A stretch of DNA of 64,000 nt from assembly GCA_034440635.1 (NCBI GenBank), contig JAOTON010001267.1, positions 62,001-126,000 of the forward strand, given 5' to 3'. This document shows, in pieces, positions 21,701-33,685 of this stretch (position 1 is the stretch's first letter; every line of letters begins with the position of its first letter). The notes below the pieces were generated by a model. That model had not been told where the DNA came from, did no database searches, and saw only the letters and a list, made by a program, of their open reading frames with translations. The DNA comes from Lepas anatifera (taxonomy: Eukaryota; Arthropoda; Thecostraca; Lepadidae). The position numbers were made by a program, and so were the translations under genes.

Positions 21701-23629
21701 CGCGGGTTCACCACAAACTTCTCCACCAGCATCACCTGGGGGCGGCACGGCCGGTTACAGCTGCAGTCCCTGCCAGCGCCGCCCCGCAGCGCGGGTAGCT
21801 GTGGAACTGTGCTACGTGAGTAAGACTGTATATCAAAATATTATGCGGATGCAGTACCCAGCGTAACAGGACCACTTCCCACTTGCGCCACAGGCCTGGT
21901 GCAGCAGGTTATCCTCGACACCAGTGCCACGGACTAACCTGGTCGCCGAACGCCTTCTGCGCCTCGCGACGAGCCGACTCCAGCTGGGCGTGAAACTCCT
22001 CCCGGCTCATCGCGATCCGCATACCCTGACACAGAGGATAAAGTTTAACGGGTATCCCGCCATCTAATAACATTGAAAACTATTCAGCACAGCTCAAATT
22101 GGTATTTTGACTCTACCTGTCGCGATAATACCGTACAGTATTCAAGAAAACAATGTTTTCAGAACCAAGCAAACCGTTTTCCTAAGCATAGCTCGTCTTC
22201 CTTCCAACTGCCTTCCCAGGCGACCTACCTTTCCGCCGCCACCCATCACAGCTTTGATCATCACTGGGAAGCCAATCTTCTCGGACTCAGCCAATAGCGT
22301 AGCGTCCGACTGGTCGTCTCCATGGTAACCACCAATCACGGGCACGCCGGCAGCCGACATAATCTTCTTGGAGGTACTGTGAAAATACACACAGTTCAAG
22401 TCTGAGGGACCAGGCCTCGTCAGGGAGCATTAACAAAGTGTGATGACTTTTATCATTAACCATATAAGATTTAGAAATATATTCAAATTGCATACACATA
22501 TCGCACAAAAAGATACAATATCAGACTCACAGACGACCATAAAAAATATCATTTAGAAAATGTGTGATCTTACCAACCCTTTAAAATGCAAAAATGTTCC
22601 TCAATATAACATTTGATTGACGCCTCGTAACCCCAATCTCACTTATTTAGTGTCAAGTCAACCAGACAAGAATAGCACACAAAAAACCCACAGACAATCC
22701 ATGAACGGGAATGCAGCAGCCCGTCTGATCCACCCACATACCTTTTGATGCCCATGTCGCGGATGGCAGAGGCTGGCGGGCCGACGAAGGCGACACCAGC
22801 CTGCTGGCAGGCGTCAGCGAAGGCAGCGTTCTCCGAGAGGAAGCCGTAGCCGGGGTGCACCGCCTGCGCGCCGCTCTGCCGCGCCACCTCGAGGATCCGC
22901 TCTCCGCGCAGATACGACTCGGTTGGAGCTGCCGCGCCAATGTGGTAGGCCTCATCTGCCTGCAGAGGAGGGCCACAAGCGCGTGATGCAGGGCCGTGCA
23001 CAGCTACACCTGGTAGCTGTAATCCTTTCAGAAGACGCAGCTTACGAATAGCTCATTTACATACATGCATATATTATTTTCCAATTTGGTAGATATCGAT
23101 ATGCCCTCTCCGATCAGTGTGTACGCACAGCGCCTGCTCAGTGTGCCAGCTCCGACGTCTGGCACCGCCCTCACCATGGCGACATGCAGGGCCTTCCGGT
23201 CGGCCTCCGAGTACACGGCCACCGTGCGCACGCCCAGCCGGCGCGCCGTCCGCATGATCCGGCAGGCGATCTCGCCCCGGTTGGCGATCAGCACCTTGTC
23301 GATGGCGCGACTGGCGCCGCCCTGGTGGCAGCCGCGCGAGGCCGCCGCCAGCCGCCGCAGCCTGTCACACGGGCCAGCAAGGGTGAACAGTGCTGCCAGA
23401 GAAACAGCCAGAGGCAGCAGGCTATGCTGCAGAGAAAGATAGTGGTTTGGTTCACTGTTTTGAAAACAGTTTATGCCAGCAGTGGTGATAAAAGAGAAAA
23501 ATCCAGCAATATTCAGACACCACCTTAGAACAGTTCATGCCCAAAAAGAATGAGAGAGCCCAGTTGAATAAATAACAAATGAAAAATCATCCATACTCAC
23601 ATCATGTGTCCTTGGAGACATTTGGACAT
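15763..23629 (-). CDS. MCCC1: Methylcrotonoyl-CoA carboxylase alpha (biotin-carrying) subunit, complete
   Basis: Fourteen exons, in coding order: 23601-23629, 23175-23361, 22742-22959, 22229-22376, 21939-22025, 21589-21735, 20971-21180, 20376-20547, 19961-20082, 19520-19669, 17195-17419, 16740-16856, 16178-16387, 15763-15891. All phases join, giving 2151 nt and 716 residues; vertebrate homologues are about 725. This mitochondrial leucine-degradation enzyme carboxylates 3-methylcrotonyl-CoA. A basic presequence ([10 protein letters not shown]) precedes the biotin carboxylase start [12 protein letters not shown] (33-44). The ATP-grasp glycine loop GGGGKG is at 190-195. The catalytic segment [11 protein letters not shown] (316-326) is intact. 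Biotin is expected on Lys672 in AMKME, within the carrier domain of the last two exons. Exon 1 rests on phase fit (ATG ending AT, joined to G) and is the least certain part. Confidence 0.95.
17887..19530 (-). repeat. 34-bp minisatellite multiplying the MCCC1 exon-10 splice donor
   Basis: About 47-49 tandem units of 34 bp fill the start of intron 10. Read on the coding strand, each unit contains GAGCTCTGCCAG followed by GTAACTGCAG. The true exon ends GAGCTATGCCAG with the donor GTAACT at 19519. Each unit therefore repeats the last four exon codons (ELCQ) and the donor. Units differ mainly by one-base changes (GGC/GGT) and scattered 1-4 base deletions. The array starts at the exon edge (19520) and runs to about 17887. 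Scattered single-base deletions could include assembly error. Confidence 0.95.
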
Positions 23630-23659
23630 TGTAGCAATCAGCACTGAAAAATTCAATTA

Positions 23660-25610
23660 ATCCAGAAATAACTAACAATTATCCTCCCAGGTCAGAAAAG
23701 CGACATCTGAAACTAAAGACAAACATTCAGATTAGTTTTAGGCTGTGGCAGATGCAGGGAGGGAGGCTCAGCTCACTTCCAAAACATCAGTGTCTGTAGT
23801 AATGCATAGGCAGATGCTGTTCAGAGGCAATAGCTGGGGAGGCTTGAGGCCCTAGCCCTCCTTGACATGAAGGCCTGGAATCTGCCTTTGGTTTTAGGTT
23901 CTGAGACTAGGGTTCACAAAATACTCGTAACAACTAGGTGAATGTTCAGTGAGTGGCATGACCTGGTAAATACCTGTATTTACCACTAAAAAGGGGCAAA
24001 ATAATATTTTTGCAAACTCCAAGCAAGAGAGTGATGGATAAGGGCAACATGTAGGTAAAAGCCATGGCACTGTCAAGGATTTTAAATCATGGTATTGGCA
24101 TGGTCTCTTGTCAGAACTTGAGCTTAGTAAGCAGTTCATTTATTATGGTGGCTGAGCAAATGGAACAAGTGAGATTTCTCAATAGGGCACTATTATTCTC
24201 TGTAGGTGTTTAGTATTATCAAGCCAACAATTTGAGGGCATTCATTATCCAAGAAAGGCTTCTGCAAAGCAAAGCTACACTGAAGACAGTGGTGGATCCA
24301 GTATCAGGACTCTGAGGTGCAATGGTGGACAAAGCATACAGTGCCGTACAAGCATCAACCTGTTACAAGGAATGAAAGTTGCACACAATAGTGAGCATGC
24401 ACAAGTGACCAACGATGGCACAACCACTTTAGATTACACCCAGATGGACAGCAGCATGGGGCAATGGTAATTTACATGAGATCAGCCCACTGAGTCCCAA
24501 AATGAAAATTGCACAATAGACCCTTTTTAGGTAGGTACCTTTCATGATGGAGCCCAATTATTTTAGAGCAGAAAACCAGCCAAAAATGATCAATTTTACA
24601 TGCAGTCTATAGTGGCTACCAATTTGCAGGCTCAGCAGCAGGATAGCAGTACAAAACTTATAGGGCCTCTACAACCCACAATGTCCTTCACACAAGCAGC
24701 AGATAATCATTTCAAACAATAAAGCACCTTCTTTCAGGTGACATCATGCATGTTTCACATTTTAATTTTTACAACCTACATATATTTATTCAGGCACTGC
24801 CAGGCCAGCCATGTAGTGAGTGGTTTCAATAACAGCTTGAGGTGAAGTAACACTGTGTACAAAGGTTGTAGGCTCGAATGTCTGCGTGCTTTATGGAACA
24901 AAAAACCGAAATGTGGAATATTACATACTTCTTTATTTCTGGCCATTCAAAACTTGACAAAGAATCGTATTCGAACTATTGTTTATTATCTTGGCCTTTT
25001 CTCTTTAACATATAATATGAATGTAAGACGGTTATTTTTAGGACTTTTCTGATATGCCTAGAATAGAAAATGATAATCTTACGAATAATTTACGATTTAT
25101 TGTGCAGTTAGATTATATTCTGAGCGCCACAACCTTCTGAATCCTAAAGGTTAAATCAATAATACACGATTAGGTATTTCTCGAACGCACTCAGCGTTTC
25201 ATTTGTTCTTACATCCACCATCCACCAGAGTTCGTTAAAACGTGCCCACCAAAAGTAACTTTGCGCATCAACAGGGGGAAAAATATATGGGTGCATAATT
25301 ATTATTATTTATATCCATACATTCATCACCGCGTCGCTAAAAACATGCCCAACGTTCGTTCGGCAACAACAACAGCAATCAGCAGCACAAACAACGAAGA
25401 GGAGTTGCACGCTTTGCAGCAATTTGGCACTTTTCCAAAAGTGCGTGATATTACTCAAGCTAGTAAGCCTTTATAACCTCTTTGGAAATTTGGAGGTATT
25501 CTACTTACTCTGAAAATCTCAGTATAGGAAAGTCAGCATAGGAAAACATGGGCTTTAGCACTATGTCTTGCCAACCGGTCCCAGTTATATGTATATGACT
25601 TTGGGCAAAA
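23660..25610. other. Upstream flank of MCCC1, nothing recognised
   Basis: The MCCC1 promoter must lie here, but I see no TATA box or CpG-rich core that I would defend. The rest is AT-rich with short open frames lacking motifs. Confidence 0.35.
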
Positions 25611-25616
25611 GCCAGA

Positions 25617-26037
25617 GACGGATTCAAGGGGGAGGTAAAAGGATTTTTTGAGGTTTTTGTTTAGTGTATGCTTGTATTAGAGTGGGTTTTAAGGGGTGGG
25701 AGTGGGGTTTGTTAAAAAAGAGGTGGTCGCCCCCTTTATAGGTTCCGGCATAGGCGATCCAGGGGAAGGGGGCCAGAGGTATCCCCCGATTGATCCTCCA
25801 GGCACCCCCTAAAATGGTCACGGCGCCCCTGAAAACTCGAAGGTGCCCCCTGAAATTTTTCTCCACACCCCTCCTCCTACCCAACAGGATGAAAAATATG
25901 GCGTCCACCGAAAGGGTTTGGCGCCCACCTGATGGGTTATGCCCCCCAAAATTGGTGCCCTCTGGTCCTGATGGCGCCTCCCTCCGGGACAGTTGCCCCC
26001 CCGCCCCTCCCCCGCTTGGTAATCTTGGACTGACCTA
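25617..26037. mobile_element. Probable MITE related to the 42653 element
   Basis: The left end reads CAGAGACGGATTCAAGGGGG. The right end is the complement of CATAGGTCAGTCCAAGATT, which resembles the left end of the element at 42653. The interior has GGCGCC-rich lines typical of this family. No clear target duplication was found, so the edges are approximate. Confidence 0.45.
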
Positions 26038-26164
26038 TGACCCAAGCACGTCCAATTCCAAGGAGGTAGCAGATAGGGCTCGAGCCCCTAGCCGCCATCC
26101 TCACCCAAGCAGTGGCGTAGCCAAGGGGGTCCTTGGGGTCCGCGGACCCCCCTTGGGCTGACCT

Positions 26165-28630
26165 TGTGCACTGGAAAACACGAGCATTGGTCTCGGGGGG
26201 CCCCTGAGCTTGGTCTCAGGGGGCCCCCTGAGCTCAGTTTCAGGGCCCCCGAGCTTGGTCTCAGAAGGCCCCCGAGCTTGGTCTCAAGGGACCTCCGAAC
26301 TTGGTCTCAGGGCCCCCAGAGCTTAACCTCACGGGCCTTTCGATCTTTGTCTCAGGGGGCCCTCCTAGTTTGGTCTCAGGGACCCCCAAGCTCGATCTCA
26401 GGGGCCCCCGAGCTTGGTCTTAGGGAACCCCGAACTTGGTCTCAGGGGGCCCCTGAGCTTGGTCTCACGGGCCTTCCGAGCTTGGTCTCAGGGGGTCCCG
26501 ATCATCGGTAACGAGTGCTCCAGAGTACCGAACGTTGAACTCGGGGGGGGGCTGAGCTCGGTCTCAGAGGTCCCTCTGAGCTTGGTCTCAGGGGCCCCCG
26601 TGCTTGGTCTCAGGAGGCCCCTCAAGCTTGGTCTCAAGGGACCTCTGAACTTGGTCTCAGGGCCCCCGAGCTTAATCTCACGGATCTTTCGATCTTTGTC
26701 TCAGGGGGCCCTCCTAGTTTGTTCTCACGGTCTCCGCCCCCCCCGAGCTCCATCTCAAGGGCCCCCGAGCTTGGTCTCAGGGGACCCCCAAACTTGGTCT
26801 CAGGGGCCCCTGGGCTTGGTCTCACGGGCCTTTTGATCTTGGTCTCGGGGGCCCCCGAGCGTGGTCTCAGGGGCCCCCGAACTTGGTCTCAGGGACCCCC
26901 CGAGCTTAGTCTCAGGGACCCCCGAGCTTGGTCTCTCGGGCTTTCCGAGCTTGGTCTCCGGGGACCCCGAACTTGGTCTCAGGGTACCCCCCGAGCTTGG
27001 TCTCTCGGGCTTTCCGAGCTTGGTCTCAGGGGACCCCGATCATCGGTATCGAGGGCTCCAGAATACCGAACATTCGGAACATTGATCTTTGGGCACCCTG
27101 AGCTCGGTCTCAGTGGCCCCCGAGCTTGGTCTCAGAGGGCTCCTCGAGCTTTGTGTCTGGCCCCCAAGCTTGGTCTCAGGGGCCCGAGCGTGGTCTCAGG
27201 GGCCCCAAGCTTGGCATCAGGGGCCCTGAGCTTGGTCCGAGGGGGCCCCGAGCTTGGTCTCACGGGCCTTCCGAGCTTGGTCTCAGGGGTCCCGAGCTTG
27301 GTCTCACGGACCTTCCGATCTTGGTCTCAGGGGCCCTCCGAGTTTGGTATCAGGGGGCCCCCGAGCTTTGTCCCAGGGGGCCCCAGAGCTGGTCTCAGGG
27401 AGCTCCCCGAGCATCGGTATCGATGGCTCTGGAGTACCGAACATTGATCTCGGGAAGTGGAGGGGGAGGGGGGCAATATTGATTTGGGGGTGTCCCCCGA
27501 CTATCGATATCGAGGGACTTATGCGTGAGGCACGAGAATTGGCATCATGGGATCCAGAGTTTGGTCTCAGGGGGCCCCAGGCTTGGGCTTAGGGCTCCCC
27601 GAACATTGGTATCGTGGGGCTCCTGAATACCGAGCATTCGTCTCGGTGGGGGGGGGCTCCAAATGTTGATCTGAGGGCCCCCGAATATCGGTGTCGAGTT
27701 ACTCCTGAGAAAAGTGCAAGCATGGGGCTAAGGGTGCCCCCAGCCTAAGTGGGACCCCGAGCTTGGTCTTAGGATCCAGGTGCATCAGTATCCAGGGGCT
27801 CCGGAGTATTGATATCGGGGGGAGGGAAGCAATTATTTCAGGGGCCTCCAAATGCTGATCTCGGCGGGCCCCCGAATGTGTGGATGCAGTGGCGTAGCCA
27901 AGGGGTCCTAGGAGACCGAGGACCCCCTTGGGCCAATCTGAACCACTGCAAAGGATTTTCTGATCACGGAGTCCCCAGAGTCAGTCTCAGAAGCCCCTGA
28001 AAATTCGTTCTCAGGGCGTCCCGAGTCGTCCTCAGGGCTCCACCTTGAGAGTCGGTCTCACGGCCCCCGAAAGTAGATTTCAGGGGGCCCCTGAGAGTTG
28101 ATCTCAGGGGATCCAAAAATTTGGCCTCAGGGGGCCCCGAGAGTCGGTCTCAGGGGGGCCGAGCTAGTCCCAGGGGCCCCCAGAGAGTGGTTCTCAGGGC
28201 CCCACGACAGTCTATTTCAGGGGGCTCCGTGAGAGTTAGTCTCAGAGAACCCCAAGAGTTGGTAAAGGGGACCCCGAGAGTCGGTCTCGGGGAGCCCCCC
28301 TCCCCAGAGATTCGATCTCATGGGCCCCAAGAGTTGGTTTCAGGGGGTACTGAAAATTGGTATCAGGGAGCTCCGAGAGTCAGTCTCAGGGGGCCCTGAG
28401 CTAGTCTTAGGGGCCCCAAAGTGTGGGTCTCAGGGCCCGGCGAAAGTATAGTTCAGGGGCCCCCATGGGAGCCAGTCTCAGAGAACCCCAAGAGTCGGCC
28501 AAGGGGACCCCGAGAGTCAGTCTTAGAGGACCCCGAGATGCGGTCTCAGGGGCCCATAGTCATACGGGAGTCTCTCTCAGGAGGCAATATTTACTTTCAG
28601 GTGGCCCCGAGAGTTAATCTGGGGGTCCGA
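26165..28630. repeat. GC-rich satellite family S inside element A
   Basis: Tandem units of about 26-28 bp are built on GAGCTTGGTCTCAGGGGCCC. A longer period is visible because every few hundred bases the series is broken by a block reading ATCGGTATCGAGGGCTCC followed by TACCGAACATT (around 26495, 27028, 27400, 27480). Because many units approximate 27 bp, stop-free frames up to 242 codons arise. I regard these as non-coding. The right part (after about 27960) changes to a GAGAGTCGGTCTCAGGGG version. Confidence 0.85.
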
Positions 28631-29079
28631 GAGTTATCCTGGATGGCTTAACACTGGCATAGCAATACAAGCCTTGTACAAGGAACAAAGTTCCCCATAG
28701 TCCACCTATCAGAGACCCAAAGTCCAAGGAAGTACTCACCTCCCCAAGCTCCGGGATCTCCAGCCAATGGCTAGGGGAGGAGTAAATGGGCGGTTTCATC
28801 AGTATGACCGTCCACGGAATAGGTTTTATGTGGTATCTGGGCAGAGCTGCAAAAAGTCGGGCTCTCGGGTCATAAAGTGCCCGACAGATTTTAGGGCACG
28901 GTATGGTCTTGCGACAGGTCTTACAATCTGTGAGAAAAAAATCTTGAAAGGAAGCAGAAAATATTTTTGTTCTAAAAAAACTTAATATTAGAATTGTCAC
29001 CTCTTTCACTCAACAAGTTTTTCACGAATTTGCACCTCTCCCATATCAAGCCAGTGTGCGGCAAGAACCGATGGAAAAT

Positions 29080-29203
29080 CGAGGGACTTATGAATCGAGG
29101 GACCTTTGAATAGAGGGCCTTATGCACAGAGGGTCTTTTCGAGGGACTTATGAATCGAGGAACCTTTGAATAGAGGGCCTTATGCACAGAGGGCCTTTTA
29201 AAC
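29080..29203 (+). repeat. Two-copy tandem duplication of about 60 bp
   Basis: The segment reading GAGGGACTTATGAATCGAGG, continuing through CTTATGCACAGAGGG, occurs twice back to back with a few mismatches. It lies just before the zinc-finger-like exon in element A. Within each copy the shorter motif GAGGGMCTTATG also recurs. Confidence 0.8.
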
Positions 29204-29619
29204 GTCACCCAGAAAATCCTCTGCTGGAAAAATTCCTTCACCGGCCTGTCGGGCCCGATTTGTATTCCATAGCACGCGACAGCTTGGCCCGACAGGCCGC
29301 CGTAAAGGTAAAGGCGACAGGCAAAACAGTTTTTTTCCTTCGTTTCCTTCGTTTGGAAGTACGCTCAACGCTGCCGCAAGGGCGCTGTTTGAACAAAGCC
29401 GGTGTAAAAGGTATCTTTGGTTTGAAAAGCAGCCCTGCGGTTTGGTGTGTTGCCTTGTGGATATGGCGGATGCCAAGGCCCTAGAATCCCGTGGTGTGGT
29501 GGAGACAATACGTTGCAAGGTTGTGTTTTTGATTATTTTTCTCTTGCATTACTTTGGTATACATCTTGAGTAAACTGGTTGAGCCTGGATTTCATCGTCC
29601 ATAGTTGAAGGGCTGATAA

Positions 29620-29848
29620 ATGGCTCCGATTAAGCTGAAGCCCCTTCCACCGTCCCGTGTCAAGCTTAAATGTGGATTTGAGGGATGTGGGTATTTTGGC
29701 GAGAAACGTTTTTTTAAGGAGCATCAGCGAATCAAGCATTCTGGGCTGCCCTGCAAGTTCAGGAACAGTGGTTTTGGCCAAGGAGGTCGTTTTGAAGCAT
29801 GGATCAAACAGCGGGCAGATCAGAACAGTGTGGGGAGAAAACAAAGAA
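29620..29848 (+). CDS. Zinc-finger-like first exon inside element A
   Basis: An ATG in fair context (AAATGG) opens 76 codons plus one base, up to a strong donor, GTAAGT, at 29849. The protein begins MAPIKLKPLPPSRVKLK. Residues 18-40 form a C-x4-C-x11-H-x4-H arrangement (Cys18, Cys23, His35, His40), similar to but not identical with a C2H2 finger. The remainder is basic and glycine-containing. Its position inside a transposon suggests an element-encoded DNA-binding protein or a captured host exon. I do not recognise the family, and the next exon is not identified with confidence. Confidence 0.35.
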
Positions 29849-29849
29849 G

Positions 29850-32373
29850 TAAGTGATGTGGTGTTCGTTGTAATTTCGGCAGCTTACATTTATTTCCACA
29901 CAGTATGTTATGCTCACTGTTGATCAATAATTTTAAATGATATTAATAAGGGAAAAATGAATTTTACCGGCAGACTGGTCAAATTAGACTAAAACATTTG
30001 ATTTTCCCTTCCGTCTTCTTTTAAATCCAATGCCTGTTTGTCCAGAATTAACCACAAAAGTTGCATACCTTCATCAGTGGATTTGTAGATGCCAAAGAAA
30101 CAAAACTCTTCACCTTTCCACATTAATTTGAGTTTTAAGTACCAAACTATTTCTCCTATCTCATTTTATTCACTTACCTAAATATGCCTATGATCTATGT
30201 CAAGGGGACAAAGATATAACAAAAACACAGCCTAGTGCAACCTTTACTCATTCCTTTTACTCTTAACTTCCTTGGAAACATGATATTTATTTGACATTTA
30301 CTATCTAACTGACTTAAGGTTATTTATTAGCCTCATGAACTTCAGATCCTAAACCACGTACCCTCATGGAAATGAGCACGGCAATGCATGAAAAACTTTG
30401 AGATAGCCAACAGCTTCAAAATTTAGGATTTTTCATGTAAACATGCATTTAAAGTCATGGAAAGCTAATATTACATGTTTGTATTCAACTACAAGTAGCC
30501 ATGATCCTTAAAAAACACTTTCGAATATCGACAAAGTACCCCTCCAATCTTGTTTGTCTGGCCATCAGAGCAAAATCCATATATAAATTTTGGGGGTTCC
30601 TTCCAAATTACCCCCTCCCACCTCCAAAAAACTGAAATCATGAAAATCTGCAGAAGCTGGCATAAGTAACCGCATGGTATGGGAACCAGGTCAGCTTTCT
30701 TCCATTGCAAACTATATTTTTTAAGTATTCTGGGCTGGACTATGTAACATAATAACAAAATATCACTTATTCTCATTCTAGTGCAGCATTTTTTGTCAAT
30801 GGCGGCTGCAGAGGACTGAAAAAGGGGGGCTGCTTTTCATGTTATTGTATATTTCCACCTGTGACCTAAATCATCTAAATTCAAGACTGAGTCTTATTCA
30901 AGACCCAGTCGAGCTGACTTTGACACACACTATTTGTATGCTGTACGTCCACAAATCTCAAATTACATCCACTTTACCAATGGCGACTCCAGAAAATGAG
31001 AATTGGTGGTTCGGTATTCAATTTGTTATATGTGTCTGCCGATAACCTTAATTTCCTGGGCGTGTCTGATAATTGAAAACCCGAAGAACAGTCTCAGTTC
31101 TAGAGTTTTGAAAATTAATAGACTTGTGTCATTCCACTTAGATTTTCCATAGGCGGCTTCAGAGCACGAAAAACAAGGATATCACACATATAAGGATCAG
31201 AGCACAAAAATAAGGATAATGATATCCATTGGTGCCAAACTTGAAGTTTTTTATGCTAGTTTTAGTATTTTCTATTAAGAATGTGGAAAAAGAAAAGGAA
31301 CATTTTACCAATTGAATGGGTTTTAGACAATTTTAATAGTCCTATCCTAACCACCCGACAGATTTGGAGGTTTTTTCGAAAGTGCCCGACAGATTTGAGA
31401 TTTTTGCAGCTCTGTATCTGGGGCACACTTCTATGTCCCTTTTATTGAGTGTCCTTTTCCTTTCCATTTCTTTTAGCTTTTAGAATACGATCCAGAAATA
31501 TCGCTTGAGATCCAATGCTCAAAGAATATTTTCGAAAATCATATGCCTCGGAAAATGTATCTATGCCCATTGCGTACCAAAAAAGACAAATTGAAACATG
31601 TCGATCAGGCACAATTACCGAAAGAAAGGCAAAAACCATCTAGTTTTAGCATCCATAATAGCAAATCGAACAGGGAATTTGACACTTCAGCTGATTTTTA
31701 ATCTATTAGCTTAATCCCAAAAACTACCGTCCTAATTATTCTGAAATACCTAAGCAGCTTCCAAATATGTTTGTAGGAAACCAGACAAACAAGGGCAATG
31801 ACAGAAATTGATCAGCATAATCTCAACAAGAAAAATAGGGATAAAAGGTTGAAAATAACAATGACAAAATGAACCAAGGCTATATGCATCCCAGGCGCCT
31901 ATTGTTTTGGTAATTTGCCCATTTACAACATTGCAAGGGTAAGAAAGAAACTGTGGTTCTGATGAGTTCATCAGGATATTTCCGCGGAATAGACGTTATA
32001 TGGCGTCCGGAACACACTACCATATCCCCTGTATTTTTATTCATTTTTTTCCATTTCTTTGGAAATTTTCTGATTAGAGAGTTCATGAATTCGACACTCG
32101 GAAAGAGTGGGTAATCATTTCCTGTAGAAGACCATTTCTTCGTACTTAAAATGACTGACCTTCAATAACTTCATGCCTGGTACCAGAGTGAGTTGAGGTA
32201 GAGTCAGGTTTAACATCATGTACGCAGCAACATTAAATTTCCCGAAATGTGCCACAAAGCTGTTTTATAGCCACGCTGCCATATATGTAGGCCTTAATAT
32301 TTGGTGGCCTATATTTACCAACATTTGGTCAGATCGAGAAAAATCAAACTATTAACAAAATAAGAACAAACAT
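29850..32373. other. Low-GC interior of element A
   Basis: Apart from the exon-like frame at 31480 I see no gene. A short segment at about 31360-31420 is an imperfect inverted copy of about 28838-28890 (shared GCAGAGCTGCAAAAA core). Confidence 0.4.
31480..31700 (+). CDS. Exon-like open frame in element A, unrecognised
   Basis: A stop-free stretch of about 73 codons follows a pyrimidine-rich tract ending TTTTAG (about 31478) and closes at TAA. It reads EYDPEISLEIQCSKNIFENH, continues lysine-rich, and ends TSADF. It has coding-like composition but matches no family I know. It may be a downstream exon of the gene starting at 29620, or may be spurious. Confidence 0.25.
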
Positions 32374-32377
32374 TTAA

Positions 32378-32837
32378 AAGGAAGGTGGCACCTTCATAAC
32401 ATGATTTTAACTGAGATAGTCAAGTTGTAAAGCAAGTCAGAAAACCCGGTACTCAATATATCGTTTGTCTTGGAACTCGAGATTTCCGTAGAAAAAAACT
32501 AAAACCTACCTACAATGTACCCCTCATGTACCCCTAGCAGCAGACCACAGTTGTCATGGCTGTTGGTGTGACGACATGCTGACGTCACGATGAGCATCAG
32601 CCAATCGAAGCCCTTGAAGCTTTTCGAGTATGGTAGTGGTTGCCAGATCATGACATCATCCACAGGCAGATATTTATTTCTTTTCCTAGAGGAGTATTTA
32701 AAAAATCAAAATATTGAGCTTATTGTACATTTTTCAGAGAAGTCATGAGTGGTTTCATTATTTTCGGCTAAAAGTACGCCTAATTACACTAAATTCCAGG
32801 ATTCGACCTGGAATCCTGGAAAGGTGCCACATTCCCT
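32378..32837. mobile_element. TTAA-flanked MITE, copy 1
   Basis: TTAA sits at both edges (32374-32377 and 32838-32841). The ends AAGGAAGGTGGCACC and (reversed) AGGGAATGTGGCACC are imperfect inverted repeats. The 460-bp length and TTAA duplication fit the piggyBac or Kolobok type. A second copy of this element is split in two at 33210-33359 and 42307-42611. Confidence 0.85.
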
Positions 32838-33209
32838 TTAAAAGGCATAGCAAAATTTCCGTCATGCAAATTTAATAATGCCAAAATATCATACGTCAAA
32901 TATAGGAGATGAGCCCCGGCTACTAAGGGGCCCCCCGGCCTGGGGGCCCCATGAAGGTAGTCGGACCCCCTTGGCCGAATCCTGGCTACGCCACTGCACC
33001 CAAGGTAAAGTCATGGATACGTTATTGGTCATCATCCCCAAAAATCAGAAGATTACAATTATCTAATTGTAGTGTAATTTTGTTTGCATACCTATCATAC
33101 CACACAAATGTTTTATCCTTACGTACCATACCTACCTACATATAAGCCTTACTTCCTTGAAATGCATTTATAAAGAACAATGAAACACAATTTGCTGGGT
33201 AGCTCTTAA

Positions 33210-33359
33210 AGGGAATGTGGCACCTTCATAGCGTGATTTTAACTGAGATAGCCAAGTTGTAAAGCAAGTCGGAAAACGCAGTACTCCATATATCATTTGT
33301 CTTGGAGCTCGATATTTCCATAGAAAAAGTTAAAACCTACCTGACACCAACCCCTCATC
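33210..33359. mobile_element. Left half of TTAA MITE copy 2 (interrupted)
   Basis: This segment starts after TTAA (33206-33209) with AGGGAATGTGGCACC and matches copy 1 from 32378. It stops at CCCCTCATC, where element B begins. The missing right half resumes at 42307. Confidence 0.85.
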
Positions 33360-33685
33360 CAGGGGTGGAGATCTCTTTTTCAAACGAGGGGGTCCCGTTT
33401 CGGTCGAGGCCTTAGGAGGGGATGTTTTTCGTAAGAAAATGAAGACACTAAAATTCAGGCAAAGCCTATAAATACCGTATGAAATCCTATGATGGAAGGA
33501 TTTTTACACTAGCCGGATCATGACTTCCTCGGGAGGTAAAACCGACATGTATGTGTACATTTCAACATACTTGGAGCATTCAATCATATTTTTTCCGGAA
33601 ACACAAAATGAGATACGGGTCCAAACCTTTACCGTTGACTCGGTATTTGCAATGATAGCGATTATAACGTACCGTGCGCTTTTAA

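Larger units (their letters stand above)
26110..32996. mobile_element. Giant transposon-like element A (6.9 kb) carrying a satellite array
   Basis: The ends are inverted copies of CAGTGGCGTAGCCA. The flanks are a perfect 8-bp duplication, CACCCAAG, at 26102-26109 and 32997-33004. This is the signature of one insertion by a hAT-type mechanism. The interior consists of about 2.5 kb of GC-rich satellite (26165-28630), then 3.7 kb of lower-GC DNA with a zinc-finger-like exon (29620) and another exon-like frame (31480), then a TTAA element (32378-32837). Another CAGTGGCGTAGCCA copy lies inside at about 27889. No intact transposase was recognised. Confidence 0.8.

Noticed and set aside
23065..23528. 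+ strand open frames over the MCCC1 N-terminal exon
   Set aside because: They are shadows of the [12 protein letters not shown] exon on the - strand.
26719..27447. 242-codon proline/glycine-rich open frame
   Set aside because: It lies wholly in satellite sequence, with unit structure [17 protein letters not shown]. There is no start context, splice context or family motif.
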